Assembly (NCBI GenBank): GCA_964017145.1
Contig: OZ024840.1
Span: forward strand, 248,001-312,000
Length of the DNA stretch: 64,000 nt
Direction of reading: 5' to 3'
Origin: Agrocybe praecox
Taxonomy: Eukaryota; Basidiomycota; Agaricomycetes; Agaricales; Agrocybaceae
The notes under the pieces are model-generated. The model saw only the letters and a list, made by a program, of their open reading frames with translations, was not told where the DNA came from and did not search any database. Of the stretch, positions 47,626-58,279 are shown one piece after another. The translations under genes and the position numbers were made by a program. Positions within the stretch are counted from its first letter, which is position 1; each line of letters opens with the position of its first letter.

Positions 47626-47859
47626 CTAGCCGTTGACCCGTGCTTCGCACGGTTTCTTGCCTTACTGTATTCCAACTTCCAAGTGAAAATAAAACTTCTC
47701 AAGATACAGTCGTTCGAAAGGCAACACTGCTGCTTGCCGAACTGTTTGAACACTATTACTTGCTTTCTTTGCTGCCACTTGTCGCCAACTTTGGTTGGCT
47801 CCTCGTGGCCCAGTTTTAGAAATATTGAGAAATAAACTTGTAAATGTATATCGGTATAA
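47626..47859 (-). mobile_element. Helitron 3' terminus
   Basis: Read on the minus strand, the sequence ends with hairpin CCGTGC-GAA-GCACGG (47638-47652), then GTCAACGG and CTAG followed by T. Helitrons end in a short hairpin a few bases before CTRR and insert between A and T. The uninterrupted counterpart at about 315 reads GAACGAATATAG, so the insertion is A^T as expected. The remaining sequence up to the N gap should belong to the element. Its 5' end (TC) and any Rep/helicase gene are not visible. Confidence 0.7.
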
Positions 47860-48059
47860 NNNNNNNNNNNNNNNNNNNNNNNNNNNNNNNNNNNNNNNNN
47901 NNNNNNNNNNNNNNNNNNNNNNNNNNNNNNNNNNNNNNNNNNNNNNNNNNNNNNNNNNNNNNNNNNNNNNNNNNNNNNNNNNNNNNNNNNNNNNNNNNNN
48001 NNNNNNNNNNNNNNNNNNNNNNNNNNNNNNNNNNNNNNNNNNNNNNNNNNNNNNNNNNN
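47860..48059. other. Assembly gap of exactly 200 N
   Basis: This is a run of 200 undetermined bases. The round size suggests a placeholder. It separates the Helitron end from the middle of exon 3 of NACHT gene 5. Confidence 0.95.
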
Positions 48060-49293
48060 ATAAATGATTCCCCACATCCAATAAGTAATGTTTCGCGTGA
48101 GCTCGCAGAAGCCATCCCTACCTGCACTGAGCCCATGCAACTGGCGGTCTTCCATGCGATTGTACAGTTCCCCATGAAATCCTTTTTCCGGGATATTTTT
48201 CAAAGGCACATCGGTAATTGTAGCGAGTCCAGGTTTGCTGAAGGATTAATCTTTATACTGGGACAACTTGTAGGTTGTCAATTCATTAATAAATTGCCCG
48301 AACATTTACTCATGAGAAGTATCAGAAAAAACAGCACTACAGGTATGAAGATGTTTTTAATCAATATCAAGAATTCCTGTTCAATTGCGTGCTATGGTAT
48401 CTTCGTACCGAAGACGGGATTAACGACCTGGCAGGGCATTTTGGTTTTGTCAAGGAATGTATCAGGGCAAGCAACAGAGACACGCAATCTTCGACGCATC
48501 ATAGCAATTTGCGTTTTCTAGGGCTGGCCCTATCAGCGGGGCTTGCTGACACGCCAGGTGCTGAATATCTCGATATTCGCCCACTACTCCGTGATGGCTT
48601 CCACGATATTCTTACCGTTTCTGAACGATCTCACATTGTTGCCAGAGCAGTATTATACTGTCTCAGATATCTTTGTGATGTAGACCACGCTGCAACAGTC
48701 GAAGCGAAGATACATCTCCATCTCGAAGGCATCCACAGGAAAACAAGATATAGTCGTCCGTGGAAATGGCATATGCGTACCTCATTTTACAATATCCAGA
48801 AATACAAGAAAAGACCTGTTTTAGCCTCCTACCATCATCCATGGGGGGGACGCCGATGGAAATATTTTTCCACCTACGAAAAACTCCACAAAATCAAGTT
48901 TCTCCCATTGAACACGGACTCTTTGGCCTCCCTGTCGATCTTCTCCTTGGTGTCGTTTGACTGGGCTCGCCAAGTACGCAATACTATTCGGGAGGGATGC
49001 TGGAATCGTTATATAGATTATCTGGAATATCTCCCCGAAATTCTCCCAATGGCAGGGCGAGATCCAGACGTCATCAAACTTTGCAAGAAGGCCTTTGCAC
49101 CCATGAGTATGATGTTCCCAACTCTTAGCTGGAGGGCGCGCCAAGCAATATACGAATACTTGAAGAGAGTGGAATCTGACGACGATAGTCCAGACTCAGA
49201 AGCAGGTATGAACTGCATGATTATATTTGTGATAATCTAACTAACGTTTGTGGAAACTAAGAAAGCAGCAGGAAGAGAAAGAGAGTCGACTGA
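48060..49293 (+). CDS. NACHT gene 5: 3' part of a subtype B gene
   Basis: The 3' part of exon 3 (48060-48269), exon 4 (48326-49205) and exon 5 (49262-49293) are all open and in phase. Exon 3 ends with FAEGLIFILGQL; exon 4 starts KKQHYRYEDVFNQYQEFLF and has SRPWKWHM and AGRDPDVIKLCKKAFAPMS; exon 5 gives ESSRKRKRVD. The ATPase and exon 1 are in or beyond the gap, or were removed by the Helitron or a deletion. The 234 bp left of the gap is Helitron, not NACHT, and M5 lies beyond, so the 5' half may really be absent. Confidence 0.8.
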
Positions 49294-49634
49294 ATGGCGA
49301 GAACGGGTATCAACTATCGGATATGGACAAGAAAAAAAGAGTGTCAATAAATTGAGCTTTCAAACCGTTGATGGTATTATGGGACGATCAGAAGTTGAAA
49401 AACATCGTGTAATATACAATAAAGTAATTGGATTTGGAATGTATGATAGACGATATTGGATGGAGAATTCGCACATCAAAAGTTAGTACTAAGAACAAGA
49501 AGAACAAACGATCAAATAAAATTAAAGCGAGAAGATATATATATAGAAATACAATTTTCACTCCTGGCAGCCTACGCACCTACTGATTGCCATTCCTGCG
49601 TATTCGAGCCTGATTATAACATGCCCATGTACGG

Positions 49635-52600
49635 TCAGGGGTCAGCATCAGTTGATCCTGCGTCCTCCTCAGAGTCTGCAGCCTTAGACCACCCAGGAAC
49701 ATGGCCGTGAGCTTGACCTTCTCCCTGGGTATTCGAGTTTGTGGCTGTGGATGGATGTGGCTGTGCCGTCGTACCAGTCGATACTGGCTTCGATTTAACG
49801 TTCTGGTCCTGGCTGGACTATGGACCAGCAAGGGCGGTGTGTCAGTAGTCGTTATTGTAGGGGATGATGCCGAGGTAATTGTTACTGTGTTGTTGTAGGA
49901 GAAAGTAAAGGGTATTGTTCAGAGTCCAATCAATTGACTTTCGAACGCATGCCCGAGTCGTCCTTCCTCAGCGACTAATAACTACCAGTTGAAGCACCCA
50001 CGCGGGGCAGTCCATCGGCATCGATGCATCCAGGCACTCGCGGCACACGCGTAGGTACATCTGAACCAGGATAGTCGCTTCGTAGTAAATATGCCGAGTA
50101 CATCACTACGAGTGGCAGACTTTCGAATCCGTTGGGTACTGGTTATTCAAAATGAGGAATGAGGAATCGGTTACTTGGACATTGTAGAAACTGAAAGAAA
50201 TAGGAACGACTAATACGCAAATGGAAAAATTGATAAAGGAATACGAATACATACCATGTCGTCTTCTCAAATTACTTTTCTCTGCCTGGTTTCGAATCGC
50301 ACCCAGTTGAGAAGGGTGTGGACTCTGAGGTTGGTGGCGAAGATGGGTGCGTCCAATCCGTACTGTCAAGTCTGGAGTAGACTGTACCTACCCCACTGAT
50401 AGTGTCGGTGGTAATGGGTAATGCGGATGGCCGAGCGAAATGGAAGTCATGAAATCAGGTGGAGGATCGCCGTTTGTTTGGCGACAAAAAAAAACGGTTA
50501 TCAGCCCTGTATTATGCGAATAATAACCTAGCTTATCCCCCACCAGCACCAGCGTACGTGCTAACTAGACGCCGTATGTGAATGTATTCGTATTCGCATA
50601 AACGGATTCCATGGACAGGGGAGGGGGATGATGCACAAGCCTCATTTGCCTTCTCCTTGATCAACCGCTGGGAGACTCTTCGAGGAGGTAGAATCCAAAG
50701 TGGTATGAGAGGAGATTGACAACATCCTCAGAGACAAAAGATCGCGGCTCCAGCCAGGTGGCAACGTTAACCTCAACCTGGCCCCTCGCAAACCCCCAAC
50801 TTCATTCTTCCTCCTTCGAAATCCAAGCATCATCCCACCAGGTGGGCCGGCCTCGTATTCCCAAGGGGTACATATGTACCGTACCATCTTGAAATCTCTA
50901 ACACAGGCTGTTGCATCAAGCGTCCGCGACGAGTTGGGATGACTTTTATTGGGTTGCCAAATCGAACGTGCTCGTTTTCGGGGAGGAGAGGGGCGTCAGG
51001 TGCTAGAATGAGGAGAGAGGAGAGTTAGTTAGTTGGAGGTTAGAAAAAGAGGGAGGGAAAGGGGGAAAGGATATAAGACGAAAAAATAACATACCACGTC
51101 CGTCATAAGACTATAGGTGTTCCTGCGAGTGCCACCTCAGGCCTCAACCCTCCTCCACCTCGACTCCCACTCCTCCAGAACCTCTCTTCCACCCCACAGA
51201 GGCGGAGGCATCGTACACCGAACGCGATGAGCATGCCCTGGCTGGGCGTAATGACGTTGGACGGCGGGACAACCTCGACCAGGTTCGTATGGCGAAGTCG
51301 CAAGGGTTCGCTGCGGGCAAAAAGCCAATTGAGCATGATCGACGAGGATGTTTCAAGCGAGGGGTGTGGTTGCGGCGGGATATTTATCTGCTCGCTGCTC
51401 ATGACATCATCGACCAAGGCCCTCCTCCTCTGCAACCTTCTCCCTGAACGTTCGAGTTTCTGCCTGTGATATCTAATATCCAACGTTCAAGCTTCAAAGC
51501 TTCAAGACCAGCGATGGCCCTTTTTGATGATGACAGTAGTGTGCCCATATTGGTTCTGTTCCCATGTTCGTTGGTGCCTGCTAAGCGCTAAGCGTTGAAC
51601 GTTGAACAAATTCCTCTTGACGATGACGATAGCGGCTGTCGTGTCTGTCGTCATTGCCGCCGCCGGCGTAGTTCTCGCTTTCCATAAAGCTCTCTAATGC
51701 CCATGCCCATACACCCTCCGTAATATTCCTCAAATTCATTCATCGCCCACCCATTGGTTTTATCAGCACTGGTAGCAGCGTCAGCGTCAGCCCGGGCAGC
51801 ACCAGCACCACTTTCCCTCCCCATGGAATGACCACTCGATCAGATCAGTAGAACCAGTGCCTGGCCTGTTGGAGGTCCCGGAGAACAGGTAACATGCGAT
51901 GCTGGTGCATTGCCGAGTACAGGTGGTATGTTCGAGCGTTCGAGCGTTTAAGCTAAGTTGGGATGGTTGTTACACGAATTTATCGAGAGGATGTCATGTC
52001 TGACGTGTTCGTTTTTCGTTTTTGGAGGAGAGGAGGTTGGGCTGGGCTGGGTTGGGTCCTAGGAGGAGAGGAATAAGTTAGTTGAAGGGAAGATTGCAGG
52101 AGAAAAAAGGGGGATGAAGAATGGAAGGAAATGTTGTTAATATATAAAAGGCGAAGGAGGCTCTATGGGTGAAAGACGCAGATGGATGAAGTAGCAAGTG
52201 ATTGAGTAAGAAAGAAAGGGAAAGAAGAATATGAGATTGGGATAAGAAAAGAACGTACCACGGCCACTTCTTCACGATTTTCCATATCCACTTCCTACTT
52301 CTCCAGGACCTCCCATACGAATATCTAATACAGCGAACGCGACCTTCCCTCCGTGTTGGCGTCGCTGCTGTCTCTGCTCTAGATATCTTGCACCCAGAGT
52401 CAAAGTTTACCGCACGTCGAAGTGGTGGCGGGGTGTAATGACACGGCAGAACGACCTCGCCCTGGTTCGTATGACAAAGCTGGCAGATCGATCGTCGTTG
52501 TTGTTGCATGCAGTGGGCTGTATCTCTTCAACGATCTCGATGTGGTAGGGACTTCTATTAATCCAGAGGGAACATAGAGTGGCAACGAAGTTACAGAACC

Positions 52601-53470
52601 ACCGTGAACGCTGTCCAAACGATTATAGACGAAATCGAGCTGATCACCGGAGGTACAACTAGGCTGGGGAGTGTTCTGAGCATCGCCCTTGTATTTATTG
52701 CGCTGTAGCGACTGGGAAGGTGATCCAGCCTGTCCAATCCATTCCATTGACGATTTAATGGACGAGGGTTGCGGCGAAAGGTGGGGAAGAAGCGTTGTAG
52801 TAGTCCCGGACATCGTGCGACGCGAAGAGCGGAGTCTCTGTCGCTCGAAATTTCCCGAAAATAAGTCCAATCCAACCGACTGCGGTAAGTGGTACCTGCA
52901 AGTGCGGCTTTAAAGCTTTGACGCTGGTGGGGGGATTATTGAGTCATGACTCATGGATGGTATTGTAGCGAGACGCGGGGTGGTGGTGGTGGTGATCGGT
53001 CTCCTGTAGCCATTCAATAAGAGGATAAGAGCATGAATAGCGAAGGAAACAGCGAAGGAAAGCATACGTCTCCTCATTCCGAGCCACCCGCCAAGCTGAT
53101 ATCTCTTATGGACCTTCTCCTCACGAGGAAAATAATGGTCGATCTCGACATGATTCAGAATACATTCGAGCCGTCTTCGTTTTCGCCAACCTGGCGAGTT
53201 GTGGATCGGGAAAAGTCAGAATTATCTTGCCAAATAAATAAGTGGTATTGATCCTGGAATTGAGGTATAGTGTTCGTGGCATCGATAAAAAGTCGTTGGG
53301 GGTTGAATTTAAAAATGAAGTATCCACGATGGGAGGTCGAAGATTCAAGAAAGCACCCCGGGGCCCGCACGGCAGTGCCGGGGTTAGAACTTAGAACTTT
53401 CAAATTCACGTGATGGTGCCTGATCCGAGCTGCCCGCCGAAGCATCCGAGTTGGCGCAGTTTTGAGTCTT
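49635..53470 (-). pseudogene. M module 6, convergent with NACHT gene 5
   Basis: This is one of the two longest M copies. The last exon, 49635-49817 (61 codons, phase 0), starts SSQDQNVKSKP after a TAG acceptor and ends GSTDADP. Exon-like blocks follow upstream at 50106-50300 (NLRRRHG before a GTATGTATT donor) and at 51960-52560. Exon-1 DNA lies at about 53060-53445 with IDATNTIPQFQDQY and STTRQVGENEDGSN, but with TGA before the donor. The same TGA is in M7, so the lesion predates that duplication or the start lies elsewhere. Confidence 0.45.
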
Positions 53471-53479
53471 GACTAACGC

Positions 53480-54125
53480 CTGTGTGTGTAATAACTTTGC
53501 GGATCTGGAAATATTACTGCCTCGTCATAGAGACATTTAATATGGAATTACCTATCGATATTGATATTATTCAATAGGAGCAATTTTAGGTATGTTATAT
53601 TACAAATACATCGGGGGTTGGGCAAGAATTACGTGTGATTGAGCATGAGCGTAAATTGAGCGATGCTTAAGCATGAGCGAGAGATGAGAAAGGGTTGAGC
53701 GAGAGTTTGATGGAATTGAGCATGCGGAAAAGATTTAGTGAGAGCCGGTATGACTATTCGGCTTCCGGAGACTGCTAATGGTAGCAGTCGCAGTCACATG
53801 CCAGCAATGGCTCAAATACTCCTTACACATGGTTATATCCAAGGGTAAAACAAGGTTGTATCTAAAATATATTCTGTTATGTACTAAGTCTATATCCGAT
53901 TAATTTTGACCCGTATACGAATTTCTTGTGGCCAACTATTCTGTGAAAAGATTTACAGGGCTCCCAAAATCAGGACCAATCTCCATATTGAGGAGTTCAA
54001 GAGGTCTCTCTGAACCTATTCCGAGTTCGAATTTCAGTATGAGCGGTCAATACGGATTGTTCACTTTACTATATCGTAGTAATGGGGATTGATTTTTAAA
54101 GGAAATGGACGTAGTAGGCGACTCG
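53480..54125. other. Intergenic
   Basis: The sequence carries the conserved GCGGATCTGGAAATATTACTG word near 53500, then unrelated AT-rich DNA with a few scattered GAGCATGAGCG-type words near 53640-53730. No gene is seen. Confidence 0.45.
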
Positions 54126-54128
54126 ACG

Positions 54129-54137
54129 TATAAAAAG
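54129..54137 (+). promoter_or_regulatory. TATA box of the secreted barrel protein gene
   Basis: TATAAAAAG begins 50 bp upstream of the ATG at 54179. Confidence 0.5.
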
Positions 54138-54178
54138 GGTGGGTTCAGACGAAGGGTTCCTTAAATAGTACCACAGAT

Positions 54179-54649
54179 ATGTTTTCCTCTAAGAATATCA
54201 TATCTTTCATTTTGACCGCAACGACATTCTCAGCTGTCAGCGCGTTCACTGGTCGTGGTACATATTACTCAATGTTTCTCTACCAAATGATCCAAGCTCA
54301 CCTAAACTATCACAGCGAGCTGGGACTCTCTGGGAACCACACCTTGCCCTGTACAGTGCCCTCTGACTGACTTCAGAGTCGCTTTACCCGTTGATAAGTT
54401 CCCCAAAGGAGAGCATTGCTGTGAGACTGTTCATGTTAGCTGTGCGTATAATATCTATTTTAACAAATAACGACAGCTGAGTACTCTATTTTAATTGTTG
54501 AAGACCAAGGAGCCAATATCCGAGTGACATTCACTGACCTCTTCCTCGCTGGACAAGGCTCGAACCATATCAGCTTGAGCCATCAGGCATTCGCCTTGCT
54601 TGCTCCTCTTGAGCTTGGTCAGATCTCCCCTGTTGTGTGGAACCTCTGA
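54179..54649 (+). CDS. Small secreted double-psi beta-barrel (RlpA/expansin-like) protein
   Basis: Exons 54179-54257, 54316-54441 and 54477-54649 give 125 residues. Residues 1-22 are a typical signal peptide (ISFILTATTFSAVSA), followed by FTGRG, SWDSLGTTPCPVQCPL, KGEHCCETVHV and a C-terminal LSHQAFALLAPLELGQIS that matches the end of the double-psi barrel (…LSxxAFxxLAxLxxGxI…). Such proteins are secreted and often expressed in fruiting bodies or plant and microbe interactions; some act on cell walls. The first intron is normal (58 nt). The second is unusually short (35 nt) with a GTGCGT donor; a 51-nt alternative keeps the frame, with a slightly different junction. Confidence 0.72.
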
Positions 54650-55129
54650 TTGTCGTTAGGAAAGGATGAATTGTTATAATCGTCGACAATTTGCGTGACC
54701 TCAGTAGCATATTTGACAGTGTTGATTTCCGCATTTCATCTCTATGCCGTAATAAAATTTTGCGAGAAAACATAATCTCTGCCTTAGCTTGCTTGATGGA
54801 AAGGATAATGAAGAACTCGGACAGGATTTCTGCACTGACATGGAATTTCAATCCAAGCGAAATTATACGCAAGTTAAGTTTATATTTGAAGGATAGTCCG
54901 TGCCAATACTAGGCTATTTACAAGAACGAATGAGTAAGCGATTCAATATCCAATATCAATGTTCGATATCAGTTATCATAAGAGATACTGAACAAATGTG
55001 GTAGGGTGTTTATTTGAACAAGTCGTGTATCCTAGAAAGGTTTGCTTGAGTGTGTTCTAGATAAAAGATGTACGCAGAAAAACATACTTATCCGGATGCT
55101 CCTCATTACGTTCCGGGTGAATTGCTTCT
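54650..55129. other. Intergenic between convergent secreted-protein genes
   Basis: This is AT-rich sequence, likely 3' untranslated regions. The short plus-strand open frame at 54691-54912 has no features. Confidence 0.5.
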
Positions 55130-55345
55130 TCACAGACCCAGTGGAAGGCCCGCAGGTAAGGCAGGTAAGGCAGGGAGGGCAGGGAGGGCAGGAAGGGCAG
55201 GAAGGGCAGGAAGCAATCCCCCGACGATGCCCGACAAACCCCCGGTAAGCGAGCCGGCGGCGTCGCCTTGAGGGACAGGGGAAGCTGAAGCCGACTTCGC
55301 AAACATAATGACAGCTGCGAGAGTGATGCTGGCGTAGAACTTCAT
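55130..55345 (-). CDS. Small secreted peptide with LPA repeats
   Basis: The product is 71 residues: a signal peptide (KFYASITLAAVIMFAKSASA), a short Ser/Gly linker (GSLTGGLSGIVGG), then six consecutive LPA units and GLPLGL at the end. The ATG at 55345 was chosen over longer in-frame starts because it opens the signal peptide and follows a TTACAG acceptor-like site, possibly a 5' UTR intron. The repeats could form an extended hydrophobic rod, but the function is unknown. It is convergent with the barrel protein gene. Confidence 0.65.
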   Translation of the reverse strand: MKFYASITLAAVIMFAKSASASPVPQGDAAGSLTGGLSGIVGGLLPALPALPALPALPALPALPAGLPLGL

Positions 55346-55498
55346 CTGTAATGTATAACAAGAGAAGACATTCAGTATATTGTGTTCTTGACGAATCAAA
55401 GAAATGGAATACCTTATACACTGGTACTATTTAGCGGAGAATATTTGTTTTCAAGTTTGGTGAGATGATTTGATGATACTCGATCGCAGACTGACCTT

Positions 55499-55506
55499 CT
55501 TTTATA
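55499..55506 (-). promoter_or_regulatory. TATA box of the LPA-repeat gene
   Basis: On the minus strand TATAAAAG lies about 155 bp upstream of the chosen ATG, compatible with a 5' UTR carrying an intron. Confidence 0.45.
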
Positions 55507-55509
55507 CTC

Positions 55510-56720
55510 TTTGGTAACTCCGTATGACTTATCTTATGAGTCGGGGACGGTCGACATAGTATGCCGTACGTTCATTTTGGTTTCCCGACGTCATTCCTAG
55601 AACATAAGCTTTCGGACAGTGCAAAGCAGAGTGGAGCCATATAGCTCAGCTGTTTTCCGTAAGCTGTGCTGCAGAAGATGGTCGGATTATTACACGGAGA
55701 CGAGGGATGTTTCTTTCAAAAAGCATTTGGAACCAGAGATATTCCGTTCAAGTTACAACGGCTGAGCGGTCGAGTTTCGATCCCACCCTAATTTACCAAT
55801 CCTCGCCGCGTCCAGGCTTAAGAAAATCCTACTTCTCGAGGACGTTGAAGGATTTTCTCAATCGCGTGTTCGGGTTTTCTTTAAACGATATTTGTGCGAA
55901 TTACACCACCCCATGTCAGCGAAGCAGAGAATCATGACGATACACATCCATTGATGGTCTTCTTCAAAGCGGCGAGCCGTCCTAGAGCCCATCCAGTAGA
56001 GACCAGGGTTTAATGCAGGTACAGAAGGACAGCTGTTTGCAAACTCATCGGGAAGGAACAGGGAAGCTCCGGCTCCCTAATGATGCACGGTTAGAATTCA
56101 CGAAGAAGACGCCCGTTCTTGGTTAGACTGCCAATTAGTACATGTTTACGCGATGTAAATATAGATTTGTGGAGTAACGAATCACAATTTTCCCATGGCT
56201 ACTTTATTTGGACATCTTATCTTATACTGTGAATACTTTTTGCACAATCATAGATACTACATGTTTTTACAAGTACAACGCCTTTACGATTCAAATAACT
56301 AAGTAGAATACGCACACTTACGTGGCTCAAATTCATGTCGCACTTACGTTCGACATCCAACGTTCATTCGGAAAACCATAGAAGAGACTACGTGCCATGC
56401 CGTCTTCTTCTTTCCTTCGACTCCACAAAACGCAGTACGTACATTTTGACATTCATGATTCCTCACTTCCGTGGGCATCATACGTGGGCTTAGCGCGGGT
56501 AGACAAGTAGTTCTTGCCCAATAGCTATGTCATTCCTTGGTCATTCCGACTGTTTAGAAACATTTATAGACGATTTACCAAACTACGGAGAGGCACAATC
56601 AACGTTCCAATAGCTTCGGAGGAATTTAGAGCGACACTTGATGATATGACTACACCAGATGCTGTAAGGTTGATACATAAACAACAGTAACTTCCGTATT
56701 TCATTTGCCCACAAATGACG
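55510..56720. other. Region without a supported gene
   Basis: Open frames are short (up to 85 codons) and without domain content. No tRNA could be folded, although TAGCTCAGC near 55640 resembles a D-arm. Confidence 0.4.
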
Positions 56721-56726
56721 ATAGTA

Positions 56727-57927
56727 CAGTAGTATAGTGACGTTCCTTGGGACATATCCATTTTCTGAACTTAATTCTTTCTCTAAGCGCACAATTTTGG
56801 GTATACCTAAAGTAACTATAACTATACACATTTTGTCCAAATTTCAGGACGATTGGAAAGTTTGAAGACACTATACGACAGAATTACATCAAAAAAGTAG
56901 CTATATTTAGGTGTCCCACTTTTCTTTCACATATTACTGCTTGATTTAGGTGCCCCTTTGACCATAACTTCTAGATAATCTGGAAGCTGCTAATTTTCGC
57001 ATTAAAATGCACTTTTAATGACAAAATTTCAAGCAAATTTGACTTTTTAAATTGTGTGCTAGTACCCGTGTGACATACAAGTTTGTTGAATGTTGCACAA
57101 GCGTGATGGCTGATTGCGTGTGATAGCGCCACGGAAGGCCGGTCCACCTATAGTATACAGTCGTCTCCCTCTTAACCCATAACCTTCATAACCCATAACC
57201 CCTTCTAACCCATACTTTTTTCAATCCACCAAGTTGGTTCGCAGGGAAATCCGACCCATAACCCATGAACCCCTCATACCCCATAATCCATACCCCTTTT
57301 GGAAAAAAAACCCATAGTTTTGCCCTAAAATTTTCCGTATTTATGCTATATGGGGAATGTTTATGATGAATCTAACATGAGATTGAGTCATGAAACAGCT
57401 TTTTAACCTAGTTTATGTGTTCAAATGAAAGAAAAGTACCAGTCCAGATGCCCAAACATCTTCAACGTGCGTGAGAACATTCAAATTAAGGATCAAGACG
57501 ACGTCGGCAACACTCTTATTCGCATATATGGTTCATATTGTAATAAAATACAGATTGTTGGCCATTAGCCATTCATTTATGACTCACTGTCTTATGCCAA
57601 AGATTTGTTTTCTTTCGATTTTATGGTTCTATTTTTAGCATGTCCCTCATAGCCCATGACCCCTCATAACCCATACTTTCGGCCGTCCACCGACAGGTAT
57701 GGGTTATGAGGGAGACGACTGTAAACTATAGTCGCACTGTCCCAAGGAACGTCAAACGTGACATTTTACTTTTCTTCATATTATACCTTTTGCAAACTTT
57801 CCACACCACTCCGTATTCTAATTTTTGGCCTAGAGGTTCTTTAAGATGTATCAATTATATCTAGTGACTAAATGTACCACCAGATTCCTAGTTATAAAAT
57901 GTTGTCCCAAGGAACGTCACTATACTG
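56727..57927. mobile_element. TA-flanked inverted-repeat element, about 1.2 kb
   Basis: The ends are CAGTA(GTA)TAGTGACGTTCCTTGGGACA and its inverse (27 bp, 3-bp indel), flanked by TA on both sides as in Tc1/mariner-type insertions. A third copy of the TTCCTTGGGACA word lies inside at 57736-57754. There is no transposase frame. The 564-bp element at 57158-57721 is nested inside. Confidence 0.65.
57158..57721. mobile_element. Nested pogo/Tc1-like MITE
   Basis: CAGTCGTCTCCCTC-TAACCC ends are inverted at both sides and flanked by TA. The ends are rich in (T)AACCCATAAC repeats. A CAGTCG start with many short repeats is usual for pogo-like fungal elements. It is non-coding. Confidence 0.75.
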
Positions 57928-58279
57928 TAGCCATGGTTGAATAAATAATCCATCCCCTGAAATGATGTAAACCGTTCTGAGTTCGGTTGAAGAGTAGGTA
58001 AAGGTGTAGATAGCTGATAGTAACATCGTTCGAGACGTTAAAAACGATGTGTAGATGACAGAAAATGCGAAGATGAGCTGACTGTGAGTTGAAATGGGAT
58101 TCTTGTTGTTCGGATTTGTGCATTTTCGTTGAAGTCCACTTATTCGGTTAATTCCGGCGATAAGCCACGTGTGTCGAATGAATGCATTGCGCCCCTGTTC
58201 ATTAGCGTCGAGATCGTCAAGAGCGCGCAGCGCGACCCTGACATGTCGATATATATCTCCATTCCGTGAGTAGACGATG

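Noticed and set aside
55636..55790. tRNA suggested by TAGCTCAGC and a GTTTCGATCCCACC word
   Set aside because: The two words are over 120 nt apart and no acceptor stem or anticodon arm can be formed.
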